Assembly (NCBI GenBank): GCA_945862035.1
Contig: CAMAXB010000183.1
Location: forward strand, 1 to 6,241
From: Opitutus sp. GAS368
Lineage (GTDB): Bacteria; Verrucomicrobiota; Verrucomicrobiia; Opitutales; Opitutaceae
Direction of reading: 5' to 3'
DNA: 6,241 nucleotides
A program made the position numbers and the translations under genes. The notes below the pieces were generated by a model that searched no databases, was not told the origin of the DNA, and was given only the letters and a program-made list of their open reading frames with translations. Positions 1-6,150 of this stretch are shown one piece after another (position 1 is the first letter of the stretch; each line of letters starts with the position of its first letter).

Positions 1-471
1 CCGATCCGCTTCGACCTCTCCTACATCGGCGCGGATAACCAGCCCCATCGTCCTGTCATGATTCACCGGGCGCCCTTCGGCTCGATGGAGCGCTTCTGCG
101 GTGTCCTCATCGAGCACTTTGCGGGCGACTTCCCCGTCTGGCTCGCGCCCGAGCAGGTGCGCCTCGTGCCGATCTCGGACAAGGTGATCGACTACGGCCA
201 CAACCTCCTGGCGCAGCTCAAGGCCGCCGGCGTCCGTGCGACGCTGGACGAGCACAGCGACAAGCTCGGCGCGAAGATTCGCCGCGCGGAAATCGATAAG
301 GTCCCGTACACGCTCGTGCTCGGGGCCAAGGAAGCCGAGGCGCAGGCGGTCAGCGTGCGGTCCCGCGCCAAGGGCGACGAGGGCGTCCTGCCCTTCGCCG
401 GTTTCCTCGAACGCGTGAAGACCGAGATCGCGACACGCGCGTTGGCCGTGAAGATCGAGAAGAAGGTTTAG
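1..471 (+). CDS. thrS: Threonine--tRNA ligase, C-terminal part (5' end outside window)
   Basis: This is the last 156 codons of threonyl-tRNA synthetase, which charges tRNA-Thr with threonine in the cytoplasm. The reading frame is open from base 1 and ends at TAG 469-471. Visible residues 19-32 (VMIHRAPFGSMERF) are the class II motif 3 of ThrRS, completing the ATP site. Then comes the family-typical link 'LIEHFAGDFPVWLAPEQV', and from about residue 53 to the end the HGTP anticodon-binding domain, with the 'GVRATLDEHSDKLGAKIRRAE' segment usual for ThrRS. The catalytic zinc-ligand region and the N-terminal TGS/editing domains lie upstream of the window. The first in-frame ATG (58) is internal to motif 3 and is not the start. 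A TPR gene follows 84 bp downstream on the same strand, so the two may be cotranscribed. Confidence 0.96.
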   Translation, partial: PIRFDLSYIGADNQPHRPVMIHRAPFGSMERFCGVLIEHFAGDFPVWLAPEQVRLVPISDKVIDYGHNLLAQLKAAGVRATLDEHSDKLGAKIRRAEIDKVPYTLVLGAKEAEAQAVSVRSRAKGDEGVLPFAGFLERVKTEIATRALAVKIEKKV

Positions 472-478
472 TTTTAAC

Positions 479-534
479 AGGAGGTGACGGAGAGAACCGA
501 GTTCGATCCCTTGGGCTCCGATCACTCTCCGTCA
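479..534 (+). promoter_or_regulatory. Orphan Shine-Dalgarno-like sequence plus 10-bp inverted repeat between thrS and TPR gene
   Basis: AGGAGGTGA at 479-487 is a full anti-SD complement, but no ATG, GTG or TTG lies 5-10 nt after it. It overlaps a perfect 10-bp inverted repeat, TGACGGAGAG (485-494) with CTCTCCGTCA (525-534), enclosing a 30-nt loop. The only U-rich stretch after the stem is weak (CTATTTC). It could be a thrS terminator/processing hairpin or a leader structure for the TPR gene. Function is inferred; the repeat itself is directly visible. Confidence 0.5.
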
Positions 535-555
535 GCTCTATTTCATCCTGTAAAT

Positions 556-1035
556 ATGGATTGGCGCCCTGAACTCGATGCCATCGTCGGCGCCCGTCAC
601 GGCGGGCGCGTGGCGGGGGTACTGGATCAGCTCAAGGAGCTCGACGCCCGTCATCCCAACGTCGCCGAGATTGCCTACCAGTTGGCCTGGACGTGCGACA
701 CCCTCGGACAGGAAAAGGAAGCGCTGCCCTGGTACGAGAAGGCCGTCGCCCTCGGCCTGCCGCCCAATGAGCTAGCCGGGGCTTTGCTTGGGCTCGGCTC
801 GACCTTGCGCGTACTCGGACAGGCCGGCCGCTCAATCGCCGTGCTCCGCTCAGCCAAGGCGCAGTTTCCGGAGAATCGGGAATTCGACGTGTTTCTCGCC
901 CTCGCCCTCCACGACGCCGGCGGTCACGCCGAGGCCCTGCGGTTGCTGCTGGAGGCCCTCTGTGATACGACCGAGGACCCCGGCATCACCGCCTACCAGC
1001 GGGCCCTGCGCTTCTACACCAGCAAGCTGACATAA
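556..1035 (+). CDS. Small tetratricopeptide-repeat protein (TPR_5-like)
   Basis: Predicted 159-aa soluble cytoplasmic protein made almost entirely of TPR-type helix pairs: about residues 32-65 (YQLAWTCDTLGQEKEALPWY), 69-103 (ALLGLGSTLRVLGQAGRSIAVL) and 108-142 (FDVFLALALHDAGGHAEALRLLLEAL). The order and spacing match the small stand-alone TPR_5 family as I remember it; such proteins bind partner proteins or peptides, but no specific role is known to me. I prefer ATG 556 over the longer GTG 484. Codons 484-555 are rich in A/T-ending codons (AGA, TCT, TCA, CTA, TTT, GTA, AAT), unlike the gene body, and that stretch also holds an inverted repeat. There is no SD before 556. The stop is TAA 1033-1035. 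It is 84 bp after thrS on the same strand and convergent with the PII genes. Confidence 0.85.
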   Translation: MDWRPELDAIVGARHGGRVAGVLDQLKELDARHPNVAEIAYQLAWTCDTLGQEKEALPWYEKAVALGLPPNELAGALLGLGSTLRVLGQAGRSIAVLRSAKAQFPENREFDVFLALALHDAGGHAEALRLLLEALCDTTEDPGITAYQRALRFYTSKLT

Positions 1036-1089
1036 GTCCGATCGGTCCTATCCGTCCGATAGGACCCATGGGACGGATGGGACGTATGG
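1036..1089 (+). repeat. Six-unit 9-nt-period tandem repeat with internal palindrome
   Basis: Directly after the TPR stop codon come six 9-nt units: GTCCGATCG, GTCCTATCC, GTCCGATAG, GACCCATGG, GACGGATGG, GACGTATGG. They share the pattern G-W-C-S-N-A-T-V-S. The second and third units with their borders form a perfect 9-bp stem, GGTCCTATC (1044-1052) with GATAGGACC (1058-1066), and a 5-nt loop. The array sits between convergent genes. It lacks a T-tract, so it is not a standard terminator. I recall similar 9-nt-period runs between genes in Verrucomicrobiota, but cannot verify this here. Confidence 0.75.
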
Positions 1090-1101
1090 CGGCCCACCAC
1101 G

Positions 1102-1133
1102 AAAAAGGGCTGGCCCCTTGCGGGAGCCGGCCC
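1102..1133 (-). terminator. Rho-independent terminator of the distal PII gene
   Basis: On the minus strand GGGCCGGC (1133-1126) pairs with GCCAGCCC (1114-1107) with one G-T wobble. An inner CCC/GGG extension is present, and five T residues follow (1106-1102). It begins 27 bp after the TAA of the PII gene at 1161-1499. There is no T-tract on the plus strand, so it should not terminate the thrS/TPR transcript. Confidence 0.88.
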
Positions 1134-1160
1134 TCGAAAACTGATAATCATTGATCGCGT

Positions 1161-1499
1161 TTAGATCGCGGTCTCGCCGCGCTCGTCGGTCCGGATACGG
1201 ACTGCGTCCTCGATGTTGAGGATAAAAATCTTGCCGTCGCCGATTTTCCCGGTCTTCGCGCTTTTCGCGATCGCGTCCACGGCCTTGGCGGCAACGTCAT
1301 CGGTCACGGCGATCTCGACCTTCACCTTGGGCAGAAAATCGACGGTGTACTCACTGCCCCGGTAGATCTCGGTGTGACCCTTCTGGCGGCCAAAGCCCTT
1401 CACCTCGGTCACGGTCATGCCCTCGATGCCGACAGCGGCGAGCGCTTCCTTCACTTCCTCCAGCTTGAACGGCTTGATGATCGCGACGATGAGTTTCAT
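1161..1499 (-). CDS. glnK: Nitrogen regulatory protein P-II (distal tandem copy)
   Basis: A 112-aa PII signal protein, exactly the usual GlnB/GlnK length. These trimers sense ATP/ADP and 2-oxoglutarate and control AmtB, glutamine synthetase modification or NtrB. Visible hallmarks are the N-terminal strand MKLIVAIIKPFK, the T-loop with Tyr51 in YRGSEY (the uridylylation site in proteobacteria), the B-loop TGKIGDGK at 83-90, and C-terminal RIRT at 101-104. It is 94/112 identical to the neighbouring PII protein; residues 24-60, covering the T-loop base and most of the loop, are identical. The differences cluster at 61-80 and 91-96. The gene lies 326 bp downstream of the amtB-linked copy and behind that copy's terminator, so it probably depends on read-through or its own promoter. 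GlnB versus GlnK cannot be decided from sequence. ATG 1499 has no SD. Confidence 0.95.
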   Translation of the reverse strand: MKLIVAIIKPFKLEEVKEALAAVGIEGMTVTEVKGFGRQKGHTEIYRGSEYTVDFLPKVKVEIAVTDDVAAKAVDAIAKSAKTGKIGDGKIFILNIEDAVRIRTDERGETAI

Positions 1500-1775
1500 G
1501 AGATTTGAATGGGTAGGGGTTAACCGCCTTAACCTTCCTCGCCCTGTTCGGCTTGGTCAAGCCCTTGGCATTCGACTTCAAGGGGCTGGCGAAGACCGCG
1601 GAGGGGGCGTCATCATTGCCCACTGAGCGGGAGCGAAGCGTCCGCGACTTGGTGCTGATTCGCTGACAACCGGCACCCGCCGCACCCGAGCCGACTTCAG
1701 CGAGCCAGCAGGGGATCGGCCGCAAGCCCCCTGCCCCGGCGCAGACGGAGCCACGAACATCCGCAGCACGAAACA
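1500..1775. other. Spacer between the two PII genes; no gene seen
   Basis: No convincing coding region is present; the open frames across it are shadows of the PII genes. It holds several hairpins: AAGCCCTTG (1559-1567) with CAAGGGGCT (1579-1587, imperfect), a 19-nt hairpin at 1627-1645, and GCAGGGG (1708-1714) with CCCCTGC (1728-1734). A minus-strand TTGACC at 1555-1560 could be a -35 element for the distal PII gene, but I see no good -10 at the right distance. The region must supply the leader of that gene if it is expressed independently. Confidence 0.5.
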
Positions 1776-1800
1776 AGCCGGCCCCCCGAGGGAGCCGGCT
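1771..1800 (-). terminator. Terminator between the tandem PII genes
   Basis: Minus-strand stem AGCCGGC (1800-1794) with GCCGGCT (1782-1776), plus inner CCC/GGG pairing, followed by TGTTTCG. It starts 25 bp after the TAG of the proximal PII gene. Its sequence (GCCGGCTCCC...) closely resembles the terminator after the distal copy. The interrupted T-tract suggests it may be leaky. Confidence 0.75.
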
Positions 1801-1825
1801 CGCAGTACCCGCGGCGGGTTGGAAC

Positions 1826-2164
1826 CTAGATCGCGGTATCGCCGCGCTCGTCGGTCCGGATGCGAACGGCGTCCTCGAGCGTGAGCACGAAGACCTTGCC
1901 GTCGCCGATCTTGCCGGTCTTGGCCGCCTTGACGATGGTTTCAACGGTCTGGGCGGCGACTTCGCTGGTGACGACGATCTCGATCTTCACTTTGGGCAGA
2001 AAATCGACGGTGTACTCGCTACCCCGGTAGATTTCGGTGTGACCCTTCTGGCGACCGAAGCCCTTCACCTCGGTCACGGTCATACCCTCGATGCCGATGC
2101 CGGCGAGCGCTTCTTTCACTTCCTCCAGCTTGAACGGCTTGATGATGGCGATGATGAGTTTCAT
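1826..2164 (-). CDS. glnK: Nitrogen regulatory protein P-II, amtB-linked (GlnK)
   Basis: A 112-aa PII protein with all family marks: MKLIIAIIKPFK at the N terminus, T-loop YRGSEY with Tyr51, B-loop TGKIGDGK at 83-90, and RIRTDERG near the C terminus. The gene follows amtB after 92 bp on the same strand, the classical amtB-glnK pairing. In that arrangement the PII trimer docks on AmtB and inserts its T-loops into the ammonium channels when nitrogen is plentiful. The stop is TAG 1826-1828. The start ATG 2162-2164 aligns with the family and has no SD. It shares 94 of 112 residues with the second PII gene downstream, including an unbroken identical block at 24-60. Expression is probably driven by the sigma-54 promoter upstream of amtB, with the hairpin at 2206-2251 in between. 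The symbol glnK is chosen from the amtB linkage. Confidence 0.97.
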   Translation of the reverse strand: MKLIIAIIKPFKLEEVKEALAGIGIEGMTVTEVKGFGRQKGHTEIYRGSEYTVDFLPKVKIEIVVTSEVAAQTVETIVKAAKTGKIGDGKVFVLTLEDAVRIRTDERGDTAI

Positions 2165-2205
2165 GCGGATGGGTGGATTGAGGGATGGATCTGAGTGCTA
2201 GTGGT

Positions 2206-2251
2206 GTCCCGCACCGGCCCGGGCCAAGGTGGCCGGGCCGGACGAAGGGAC
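2206..2251 (-). other. Strong stem-loop in the amtB-glnK spacer
   Basis: CCGGCCCGG-G-CC (2214-2225, one bulged G) pairs with GGCCGGGCCGG (2231-2241) around loop AAGGT. An outer 5-bp stem, GTCCC (2206-2210) with GGGAC (2247-2251), closes it across an internal loop. No T-tract follows on the minus strand, so it is unlikely to be a simple terminator. It could mark RNA processing, attenuate transcription into glnK or protect the amtB 3' end. The function is inferred. Confidence 0.65.
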
Positions 2252-2256
2252 GTGAA

Positions 2257-3612
2257 TTACGACTTATGGGCCGGGGTGAAGTCCGGGTAGGCCTCGTTGC
2301 CATGCTCGCCGAGATCGAGACCCTCGATCTCTTCCTCCGCGGAGACCCGGATGCCCATCGTGAGCTTGAGGACAAGGAAAACCACGTAGGCAAAGACGAA
2401 GGTGAAGACCCCGATCGCCACGATGCCCGTCAGCTGGGACATCAGCTGCGCGCCGCCCGCCAGATTCCCGAAAATCCCCACCGCCAGCGTGCCGAAGATG
2501 CCGCACACCAAATGGACCGACAGGGCGCCCACGGGGTCGTCGATCTTGAGCTTGTCGAAGAAAATGACCGAGAAGACCACAAGGACACCGGAGATGAGCC
2601 CGATGATGATCGCGGACATGGCCGCCATCTGGTCGGCGCCCGCCGTGATGCCCACCAAACCGGCCAGAATGCCGTTCAGGGCCATCGATAGGTCAGGCTT
2701 CTTCAGCACAACCCAGGAGGTCAGCGCCGCACCGAGACCACCGGCAGCAGCGGCAAGGCTCGTCGTGACGAGCACGAGGGAAGTCAGGGCGGGGTTTGCC
2801 GAAAGGACCGAACCGCCGTTGAAACCGAACCAGCCGAGCCAGAGAAGGAAAACACCAATCGTGGCGAGCGGCATTGAGTGACCCAGAATCGGCCTCACCT
2901 TGCCATTGCTGTACTTGCCCAAACGCGGCCCAAGGAGCAGCACACCGGCCAGGGCGCCCCAGCCACCCACCGAGTGCACCAGCGTGGAGCCCGCGAAGTC
3001 GTAGAAGGGCGTCTCAAGATTGTTCAGCCAGCCATTGCCCCATTTCCACATGCCGGTGATCGGGTAGGCGATCGCGACGAAGAGGCTGGAGAAAACGAGG
3101 AAGGCGCTCAGTTTCATGCGCTCGGCCACCGCTCCGGAAACGATCGTCGCTGCCGTCGCGGCGAACATGCCTTGGAACAGGAAATCGGTCCAGTACGTGT
3201 AGCCCGCATTATAGACGTCGGTCAGGTTCGCGACTTCGTTGCCTGCGCTTACCCCAAAACCGGCAAAACCAAACCAGCCCCCAGCGTAGTCCGCACCCGG
3301 GTACATCAGATTAAAACCACAGACCGCATACGTAAGCAGGCCGATGCAGGGAATCAGCGTGTTCTTGAACAGGATGTTCACCGTGTTCTTCGACTGCGTC
3401 AGACCCGATTCAAGGGTGGCGAAGCCGAGATGCATGACGAACACCAGCGCGGTCGCCACCATCATCCAGATGTTATTGGCCGTGAAAATCGCGTAGCCTG
3501 AGGATTCCTGAAACGCAGCGAGGTCGGCGTACTTTGGAGCCTCGGGGGCAACTTCCTGGGCAAAGCCCGTGGAAATCAGAGCCAGCGCGGCGAAGGCGGC
3601 GAGCGTCTTCAT
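2257..3612 (-). CDS. amtB: Ammonium transporter AmtB
   Basis: A 451-aa Amt/Mep/Rh channel conducting ammonium across the inner membrane as a trimer. Residues 1-18 (MKTLAAF...STGFA) form a signal peptide with an A-type cleavage site. About 11 hydrophobic segments follow from residue 46 to 416. The family signature begins at DFAGS (205-209) and ends at GPR (228-230). Both pore histidines are present, in LVHS (His213) and SVHL (His367). The cytoplasmic tail at 420-443 (RVSAEEEIEGLDLGEHG) is the conserved region that communicates with GlnK. The frame extends back to 3768, but the sigma-54 promoter at 3713-3730 excludes that start. Of ATG 3648 and ATG 3612 I prefer 3612. The intervening codons (CTA, ATT, ACT) look non-coding, and MKTLAAF gives a compact signal peptide. 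Neither has an SD. It heads the amtB-glnK unit. Confidence 0.95.
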   Translation of the reverse strand: MKTLAAFAALALISTGFAQEVAPEAPKYADLAAFQESSGYAIFTANNIWMMVATALVFVMHLGFATLESGLTQSKNTVNILFKNTLIPCIGLLTYAVCGFNLMYPGADYAGGWFGFAGFGVSAGNEVANLTDVYNAGYTYWTDFLFQGMFAATAATIVSGAVAERMKLSAFLVFSSLFVAIAYPITGMWKWGNGWLNNLETPFYDFAGSTLVHSVGGWGALAGVLLLGPRLGKYSNGKVRPILGHSMPLATIGVFLLWLGWFGFNGGSVLSANPALTSLVLVTTSLAAAAGGLGAALTSWVVLKKPDLSMALNGILAGLVGITAGADQMAAMSAIIIGLISGVLVVFSVIFFDKLKIDDPVGALSVHLVCGIFGTLAVGIFGNLAGGAQLMSQLTGIVAIGVFTFVFAYVVFLVLKLTMGIRVSAEEEIEGLDLGEHGNEAYPDFTPAHKS

Positions 3613-3712
3613 TGGCGCGCGAGTCGTAATCGGAGACCGTAGCTTCATAGGGGGAGGTGGCGTGGGTTTGAATCGGTTGGTTCGCTTATCACCGCGACAA
3701 GCCGGCCCAAAA
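3613..3712 (-). other. amtB 5' leader region
   Basis: Spacing from the sigma-54 -12 element predicts a transcription start near 3703 and a leader of about 90 nt before ATG 3612. The leader has no SD; its C-rich stretch at 3649-3657 is the complement of an SD. The alternative start ATG 3648 lies within it. Confidence 0.4.
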
Positions 3713-3730
3713 AAGCAGACGCTGTGCCAA
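3713..3730 (-). promoter_or_regulatory. Sigma-54 (RpoN) promoter of amtB-glnK
   Basis: On the minus strand TTGGCAC (3730-3724) is followed at exact spacing (GG-N10-GC) by TCTGCTT around 3719-3713. The sigma-54 consensus is TTGGCACG-N4-TTGCW, so the -24 element is perfect over seven bases and the -12 GC is intact. It lies 100 bp before the chosen amtB start, in the correct direction. This fits NtrC-type nitrogen control of amtB-glnK known in other bacteria. I could not identify enhancer sites with confidence in 3740-3790. Confidence 0.82.
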
Positions 3731-3791
3731 CGGAGGCAATCGACGTGAATGTTTTTTATGCCACGCAATTTACTCTCCGTGAGGGGCTAAC

Positions 3792-3830
3792 AAAAAGGCC
3801 GGATCCCTCGCAGGATCCGGCCAGATTTTT
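3792..3830 (-). terminator. Bidirectional-type terminator downstream of aspS
   Basis: Perfect 10-bp stem GGCCGGATCC (3797-3806) with GGATCCGGCC (3813-3822), loop CTCGCA. It is flanked by AAAAA (3792-3796) and ATTTTT (3825-3830). On the minus strand the stem is followed by TTTTTG, terminating aspS 22 bp after its stop codon and insulating the amtB promoter. The symmetrical T/A tracts would also work for plus-strand transcripts. Confidence 0.92.
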
Positions 3831-3851
3831 CACACGGGTTTACCGCCCTGC

Positions 3852-5639
<1,788 letters not shown>

Positions 5640-5656
5640 GGAGGATGTAAGGTGTA

Positions 5657-5686
5657 AACTAAGCGGAAGCCGGCGGCCAGCGTCAA
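5657..5686 (-). promoter_or_regulatory. Candidate sigma-70 promoter of aspS
   Basis: Minus-strand TTGACG (5686-5681) and TTAGTT (5662-5657) are separated by 18 bp and lie just upstream of aspS. The -35 matches consensus in five of six positions; the -10 is weaker. A start near 5650 would leave a leader of only about 10 nt, consistent with the missing SD. Confidence 0.45.
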
Positions 5687-5715
5687 GCCGGGCGGTGGCG
5701 GGCGCCTGGCACCCG

Positions 5716-5749
5716 CAATGACCAATGTCCAATGGGTAATGACCAATGA
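5716..5749 (+). repeat. Heptamer tandem repeat (CAATGNN)x5
   Basis: Five consecutive 7-nt units read CAATGAC, CAATGTC, CAATGGG, TAATGAC, CAATGA. On the minus strand this is the TCATTGGTCATTGG-type run, encoding HWSLPIGHWSL in one frame. I recall such runs between genes in Verrucomicrobiota and Planctomycetes, but cannot check this here. It lies upstream of the aspS promoter at the edge of the structured island. Confidence 0.7.
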
Positions 5750-5750
5750 G

Positions 5751-5851
5751 GGGCCCGCTCAGAAGAGGGCCGATGGAGCGGGCCTCGCGGAGGCCGGTCC
5801 GAGGTGCGGGCCTCGATTTCGCGAGGCGAGAATCTCGGACCCGTACCGGCC
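5751..5851. repeat. Nested inverted repeats at the aspS-proximal end of the island
   Basis: Several overlapping pairings are visible. GGCCCGCTC (5752-5760) pairs perfectly with GAGCGGGCC (5776-5784). GGTCCGAG (5796-5803) pairs with CTCGGACC (5834-5841), enclosing hairpin GCCTCG (5810-5815) with CGAGGC (5822-5827). A decamer GCGGGCCTCG occurs twice (5778-5787 and 5806-5815), so alternative folds compete. No credible coding frame crosses it; the open frames look like by-products of GC-rich repeat sequence. Confidence 0.6.
5781..5801 (+). repeat. Hairpin direct repeat, copy 1
   Basis: A 6-bp stem GGCCTC (5781-5786) with GAGGCC (5790-5795), loop GCG, followed by GGTCCG. A second copy lies at 6038-6058; 20 of 21 positions match, the only change being in the hairpin loop. 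Confidence 0.75.
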
Positions 5852-5868
5852 GCCCAGCGGAGCGGAAC

Positions 5869-5965
5869 GGTGGAGCGTGTTGCCCTCAACGCGCTGGCTT
5901 GGTCGCAGGCTGTCGCAGCGGCGACGGCGATTCGATCCAGCGGCTTGGGGGCAAGTCGCTCCACC
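5869..5965. repeat. Inverted pair of 29-nt REP-like units (BIME-like)
   Basis: Unit A (5869-5897, +) and unit B (5937-5965, -) both begin GGTGGAGCG and end CGCTGG; 24 of 29 positions agree. Each folds alone: positions 7-14 pair with 19-26 around a CCCY loop. Four of the five differences fall in two paired positions. One is a compensatory G-C to C-G swap, the other T-G to A-C. Because the units are inverted they also pair with each other, giving one long hairpin with stems of 9, 10 and 6 bp split by 2x2 internal loops. The 39-nt centre holds a further small hairpin, GTCGC-AGCG-GCGAC (5912-5925). This resembles bacterial REP pairs (BIMEs). It lies between divergent genes and shows no coding sign. 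Confidence 0.75.
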
Positions 5966-5970
5966 TCAAT

Positions 5971-5996
5971 CCCCGGGGTCAGCGACCCCAGCTACA
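5971..5996 (-). repeat. GTAG-headed REP-like hairpin
   Basis: On the minus strand GTAG (5995-5992) directly precedes the 8-bp stem CTGGGGTC (5991-5984) with GACCCCGG (5980-5973) and loop GCT. A GTAG tetranucleotide 5' of an imperfect palindrome is the classical layout of REP sequences mobilised by RAYT transposases. It is placed 6 bp from the inverted REP-like pair. Confidence 0.6.
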
Positions 5997-6037
5997 CCCA
6001 GAGCCTCGTTCGGAAAAAGGATCGGGTGGTCTGATGT

Positions 6038-6058
6038 GGCCTCGCTGAGGCCGGTCCG
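6038..6058 (+). repeat. Hairpin direct repeat, copy 2
   Basis: Stem GGCCTC (6038-6043) with GAGGCC (6047-6052), loop GCT, then GGTCCG. It repeats 5781-5801 in the same orientation with one mismatch. The two copies bracket the 236-bp segment that carries the REP-like pair. Confidence 0.75.
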
Positions 6059-6065
6059 TGTCGTT

Positions 6066-6097
6066 TTGCTGGTATCACATTGCATTGTAATGCTGTG
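6066..6097 (+). promoter_or_regulatory. Candidate promoter and operator-like dyad upstream of carbonic anhydrase
   Basis: TTGCTG (6066-6071) and TAATGC (6088-6093), 16 bp apart, could be -35/-10 elements. Overlapping the latter is a dyad: GCATT (6082-6086), GT, AATGC (6089-6093), flanked by CACA (6076-6079) and TGTG (6094-6097). This patch is AT-richer than its surroundings. Regulation by a dimeric repressor is speculation. Confidence 0.3.
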
Positions 6098-6150
6098 CAC
6101 CCGAGACATTCGCGATGGACAAGTCAACGGCCGCCCTAACCATGGGGGGG

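Noticed and set aside
495..523. tRNA-like T-loop sequence (GTTCGATCCC)
   Set aside because: The flanking bases do not form a T-arm stem, and no acceptor, D or anticodon arm can be drawn around it.
484..555. N-terminal extension of the TPR gene to GTG 484
   Set aside because: The GTG overlaps the SD-like sequence itself, the codons are A/T-ending unlike the gene body, and the segment contains an inverted repeat.
1738..1753. Second GG-N10-GC match (minus strand) upstream of the distal PII gene
   Set aside because: Beyond the two dinucleotides it departs from the sigma-54 consensus (TGGCTCC, TGCGCC); such matches are expected by chance in GC-rich DNA.
1351..1944. 197-codon minus-strand frame bridging both PII genes
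   Set aside because: It reads both PII genes in a wrong frame; its ends are out-of-frame translations of the same duplicated sequence.
2878..3501. 207-codon plus-strand frame opposite amtB
   Set aside because: Antisense to the transmembrane region of amtB; His/Arg-rich with no family resemblance.
3613..3768. N-terminal extension of amtB to the ATG at 3768
   Set aside because: It would place the sigma-54 promoter inside the coding region, and the extension lacks transporter-like sequence. A clear signal peptide begins at 3612.
5640..5860. Riboswitch or T-box leader for aspS
   Set aside because: No T-box or specifier features were recognised. The likely aspS promoter lies downstream of these hairpins, so they would not be in the aspS mRNA.
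5716..6058. CRISPR array
   Set aside because: The repeats are of several different types and spacings; there is no regular repeat-spacer alternation and no cas gene.
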